Shown piece after piece: positions 61,306 through 64,000 of a DNA stretch of 64,000 nt. Source of the stretch: Streptomyces sp. Tue6028 (lineage in GTDB: Bacteria; Actinomycetota; Actinomycetes; Streptomycetales; Streptomycetaceae). The stretch spans positions 1 through 64,000 of the forward strand of contig NZ_MLCE01000028.1 in assembly GCF_002300165.1 (NCBI RefSeq). The letters run 5' to 3'. The translations under genes were made by a program, and so were the position numbers. Positions within the stretch are counted from its first letter, which is position 1. Each line of letters begins with the position of its first letter. Under the pieces are notes generated by a model, which saw only the letters and a program-made list of their open reading frames with translations, searched no databases and was not told the DNA's origin.

Positions 61306-61863
61306 GTGATCGAAGAGACCCTCCTCGAAGCCGAGGAGAAGATGGAGAAGGCCGTCGTGGTCGCCAAGGAGGACTTCGCCGCGATCCGCACCGGCCGTGC
61401 GCACCCGGCGATGTTCAACAAGATCGTGGCCGACTACTACGGCGCACTGACGCCGATCAACCAGCTGGCCTCGTTCGCGGTGCCCGAGCCGCGCATGGCC
61501 GTGGTGACCCCGTTCGACAAGAGCGCGCTGCGCAACATCGAGCAGGCGATCCGCGACTCCGACCTGGGCGTCAACCCCAGCAACGACGGCAGCATCATCC
61601 GGGTGGTGTTCCCCGAGCTGACCGAGGAGCGCCGCAAGGACTACATCAAGGTCGCCAAGACCAAGGGCGAGGACGCCAAGGTCTCGATCCGTTCCGTGCG
61701 CCGCAAGGCCAAGGACGCCATCGACAAGCTGATCAAGGACGGCGAGGTCGGCGAGGACGAGGGCCGTCGTGCGGAGAAGGAGCTCGACGACACCACCGCG
61801 AAGTACGTGGCACAGGTGGACGAGCTCCTGAAGCACAAGGAAGCGGAGCTGCTCGAGGTCTGA
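61306..61863 (+). CDS. frr: Ribosome-recycling factor
   Basis: RRF splits post-termination ribosomes with EF-G. The 185-residue protein is complete: (V)IEETLLEAEEKMEKAVVVA, IRTGRAHPAMFNKIVADYYG, FDKSALRNIEQAI and a C-terminal KEAELLEV. The GTG at 61306 is preferred to one at 61303, because AGGAG then sits six bases upstream. Its TGA overlaps the cdsA ATG, so both are co-translated. Confidence 0.96.
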   Translation: MIEETLLEAEEKMEKAVVVAKEDFAAIRTGRAHPAMFNKIVADYYGALTPINQLASFAVPEPRMAVVTPFDKSALRNIEQAIRDSDLGVNPSNDGSIIRVVFPELTEERRKDYIKVAKTKGEDAKVSIRSVRRKAKDAIDKLIKDGEVGEDEGRRAEKELDDTTAKYVAQVDELLKHKEAELLEV

Positions 61864-63002
61864 TGAACGACTCTTCCTGGGGGGCGCCGCCACAAGCCGG
61901 GTACTGGGGGCCGTCCGAGCAGGGGCCTGTCCAGGGGGCAGGTCCGGCGGGTCCCACGTACGATGCGCATGACGCGCAGCAGACTCGCCCCATGCCCATC
62001 GTGCCCGACGAACCCGCACACGGCGGAGACCAGGATGACGACCCGGGGGCCGCTCGGCTGAGTGGCCCCCTGTTCCGCGACGACCCATCGTCGACGGTGC
62101 CCCTCGGGGAGCCGTCGCATCACCCGCAGAGCCCGCAGGAGCCCATGCCCAGCGCCGCCCCCCAGCCCGCCCCCGCACCACAGAAGAAGAGTGCGGGACG
62201 CGACCTGGGCGCGGCCATAGGCGTGGGCGTCGGGCTCGGCGTCGTGATCGTCGCGTCGTTGTTCATCGTCAAGGCCGTGTTCGTCGGCGTGGTGGCGGTC
62301 GCCGTGGTGGTGGGGCTGTGGGAGCTCACCTCGCGGCTCGAGGAGCGCAAGGGCATCAAGGCGCCGCTCGTCCCGCTGGCGCTCGGCGGGGCGGCCATGG
62401 TCGTCGCCGGTTACGTCCGCGGCGCCGAGGGTGCCTGGGTGGCGATGGCGCTCACCGCGCTGGCCGTCCTGGTCTGGCGGATGACGGAGCCGCCCGAGGG
62501 CTATCTGAAGGACGTCACGGCGGGGGTCTTCGCGGCCTTCTACGTGCCGTTCCTGGCGACGTTCGTGGCCATGATGCTGACCGCCGACGACGGGCCGCGC
62601 CGCGTCCTGACGTTCCTGCTCCTGACGGTCGTCAGCGACACGGGCGCGTACGCGATCGGCTGGCGCTTCGGCAAGAACAAGCTGGCGCCGCGCATCAGCC
62701 CCGGAAAGACCCGTGAGGGCCTGTTCGGAGCGGTCACCTTCGCGATGGCGGCCGGCGCGCTGTGCATGCAGTTCCTGATCGACGGCGGCAGTTGGTGGCA
62801 GGGTCTGGTCCTCGGCCTCGCGGTCGCGGTCAGCGCCACGCTCGGCGACCTCGGCGAGTCCATGATCAAGCGGGACCTGGGCATCAAGGACATGGGCACG
62901 CTGCTGCCGGGGCACGGCGGCATCATGGACCGGCTGGACTCCCTGCTGCCGACGGCTCCGGTGGTCTGGCTGCTCCTGGTGATCTTCGTGGGCTCCGGCT
63001 GA
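61863..63002 (+). CDS. cdsA: Phosphatidate cytidylyltransferase
   Basis: CdsA makes CDP-diacylglycerol, the precursor of anionic phospholipids. The 379-residue protein has a soluble Pro/Gln/Asp-rich N-terminal region of about 105 residues, longer than in most bacteria. Eight or so membrane helices follow, then the CDS signature SATLGDLGESMIKRDLGIKD with GHGGIMDRLDSLL at the end. The ATG is coupled to frr. A strong terminator closes the operon. Confidence 0.95.
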   Translation: MNDSSWGAPPQAGYWGPSEQGPVQGAGPAGPTYDAHDAQQTRPMPIVPDEPAHGGDQDDDPGAARLSGPLFRDDPSSTVPLGEPSHHPQSPQEPMPSAAPQPAPAPQKKSAGRDLGAAIGVGVGLGVVIVASLFIVKAVFVGVVAVAVVVGLWELTSRLEERKGIKAPLVPLALGGAAMVVAGYVRGAEGAWVAMALTALAVLVWRMTEPPEGYLKDVTAGVFAAFYVPFLATFVAMMLTADDGPRRVLTFLLLTVVSDTGAYAIGWRFGKNKLAPRISPGKTREGLFGAVTFAMAAGALCMQFLIDGGSWWQGLVLGLAVAVSATLGDLGESMIKRDLGIKDMGTLLPGHGGIMDRLDSLLPTAPVVWLLLVIFVGSG

Positions 63003-63040
63003 CCTCCGTATCCGTCACCGGCCTGCTGTTTTGAGGGTGA

Positions 63041-63070
63041 GGGCCCGCCGTTCCACGGAACGGCGGGCCC
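63041..63070 (+). terminator. Terminator of the pyrH-frr-cdsA operon
   Basis: GGGCCCGCCGTTCC (63041-63054) pairs perfectly with GGAACGGCGGGCCC (63057-63070) and is followed by TTTCC, 38 bases after the cdsA stop. Confidence 0.88.
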
Positions 63071-63312
63071 TTTCCGTGCCGAGCCGTGTGCGGCCGCCGT
63101 GCCGAGTTGTGCGCCGCCACTCTGCTGGGGCGTGCCGTCGCCGGGCCGGAGTGCGGGTGCGGGTGCGGGGCGACTGATCTAGCGTCGGAAGGAGAAGGGC
63201 GCTCCGCCGAGCCGACGGGTGCGGGGGCCCGGGGCCACGGCCGTACGCCGGCCGCGTCCGGTGCTCGGCGCCGAGCACGCACGAGCCCCGATCCCGAAGA
63301 GCAGGTGTCCCC

Positions 63313-63585
63313 ATGCGCATGTCGGCCCGTATCGCCGGTGTCCTCATCGGTCTGCCCCTCGTACTCGGCGGCGTGGCCTTCGCCACCCCCGCCGCCCACG
63401 CGGACATCCCGGCCTGCACGAAGATGGTCCAGCAGGCGGGCGTCCAGGTCTCGGACGCCGTCACGGCGGCGTGCACCCAAGGCGTGCACAACGACCTCAA
63501 GGGCTGTGTGAGCGCCCTGACCGCTGAGGGCGTGCCGGGCGGTGCCGCGAACGGTGCCTGCCGTTTCGCGGCCAACCCGCCGTGA
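63313..63585 (+). CDS. Small secreted cysteine-containing protein
   Basis: The 90-residue precursor has a Sec signal peptide: MRMSARIAGVLIGLPLVLGG then VAFATPAAHA, cut before DIPAC. The 60-residue mature protein contains four cysteines (CTKM, CTQG, GCVS, CRFA), which can form two disulfides. It is not a chaplin. Similar small proteins occur in other Streptomyces (memory); function unknown. The ATG at 63313 has AGCAGG seven bases upstream; an ATG at 63319 is an alternative. A TAGCGT at 63180-63185 is a weak -10. Confidence 0.75.
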   Translation: MRMSARIAGVLIGLPLVLGGVAFATPAAHADIPACTKMVQQAGVQVSDAVTAACTQGVHNDLKGCVSALTAEGVPGGAANGACRFAANPP

Positions 63586-63660
63586 CGGCCCGCCTCCCGA
63601 CCGGCCCAGGCCGTTGAGAGGTGAGCGTCCGACGCGGCGGCCGTCCACCCCGGCAGTCGC

Positions 63661-63757
63661 GATCGGTGGGGTGGGCGTATGCCACGGCCACGGTGCTCGC
63701 CGCTGCGGCCGCCCGTCCCGGCCGCAGCGATCGGTGGGGTGGCCGTCCGCCACGGCC
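63661..63757. repeat. Two 29-bp direct repeats, 68 bp apart
   Basis: GATCGGTGGGGTGG begins copies at 63661 and 63729; each continues to end CCACGGCC with a few changes. A third degenerate copy may lie near 63635. They occupy the gap between the secreted-protein gene and the right-edge gene. Confidence 0.6.
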
Positions 63758-63795
63758 GCCGCGATCCGGCGGCCGCGCGTGAGGGCCCGCCGCCG

Positions 63796-64000
63796 TCAGC
63801 AGTGGCAGAGCAGATCGACGACGACAGCCTCGGCACGCAGGTCGTCGAGGTACGCGTTGGCCCGCTCCCAGTAGCCGTCGCTCCGCCCGTCCGACCATGT
63901 GCCGTCGAGGGCGAGCAGGGCGAAGCCGGGCACGGCGCACTGGACCGCCGACCGCCGAGCCTCCTCGTGCTCCTGCGCGAAGTACGCGATCGGATCGTTC
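63796..64000 (-). CDS. C-terminal part of an unrecognised gene at the right edge
   Basis: On the minus strand, an open frame of 67 codons enters from the right edge and ends with TGA at 63798-63796. It reads NDPIAYFAQEHEEARRSAVQ, CAVPGFALLALDGTWSDGR, SDGYWERANAYLDDLRAEAV, VVDLLCHC. Codon bias is strongly GC3, so it is a genuine gene end. The start lies outside the window. It ends in LLCHC. No family is recognised. Confidence 0.78.
   Translation of the reverse strand, partial: NDPIAYFAQEHEEARRSAVQCAVPGFALLALDGTWSDGRSDGYWERANAYLDDLRAEAVVVDLLCHC

Noticed and set aside
63313..63585. Chaplin
   Set aside because: The mature part has four cysteines and lacks the chaplin hydrophobic repeat and its two conserved Cys spacing.

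Overview
The window is a high-GC chromosomal segment of a Streptomyces. Evidence: strongly G/C-biased third codon positions, many GTG starts, a WhiG-type sporulation sigma factor, NsdA, four clustered type I signal peptidases, and a gene order (recG-coaD, rpmF-rnc-mutM, smc-ftsY, amtB-glnK-glnD-ffh, rpsP-rimM-trmD-rplS, sip cluster, comM-dprA, whiG, rpsB-tsf-pyrH-frr-cdsA) that from memory matches the conserved core of Streptomyces chromosomes. No rRNA, tRNA, intact IS element, CRISPR array or replication origin was seen.

Layout. 1-7.6 kb: L28, a FakA/DAK2-like kinase subunit, then a translationally coupled HSP90-like ATPase and a 996-residue TPR protein on the minus strand. 7.7-15.4 kb: recG, rsmD-coaD, a DivIVA-like coiled-coil protein with a Gln/Tyr-rich tail, and yceD-rpmF-rnc-mutM. 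15.5-18.5 kb: an accessory patch with an HxlR regulator divergent from a flavodoxin-type quinone reductase around a perfect palindrome, a small conserved gene, a small membrane protein, and the decayed end of a tyrosine integrase. 18.5-30 kb: secreted CAP protein, acylphosphatase, a small coiled-coil protein, smc, GlcP-type sugar permease, an LLM flavin enzyme with an NCS1 permease, and ftsY. 30-43.7 kb: a degenerate prim-pol-like gene, nsdA, the GlnR-type nitrogen unit amtB-glnK-glnD, ffh, ftsH, a methyltransferase and an archaeal/eukaryotic-type prolyl-tRNA synthetase. 43.9-51.7 kb: a putative zinc protease, rpsP-khpA-rimM-trmD-rplS, sipW-X-Y-Z and a Nudix hydrolase. 51.7-64 kb: DUF2469, yraN, comM, dprA, whiG, a TetR regulator, an M23 peptidase, rpsB-tsf-pyrH-frr-cdsA, a small secreted Cys protein, and the C-terminal end of an unknown gene at the right edge.

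Functional themes: ribosome and RNA processing, protein targeting and secretion (FtsY, Ffh, four Sip enzymes), ammonium sensing (AmtB-GlnK-GlnD), and development (NsdA, WhiG, DivIVA-like). Most of the window is conserved core. The least ordinary features are the HSP90/TPR pair, the paired 13-bp operators at glcP, the HxlR palindrome, the archaeal-type ProRS, the sipX/sipY overlap, the integrase scar and several strong intercistronic hairpins. I found no multi-gene system that I can call wholly new.
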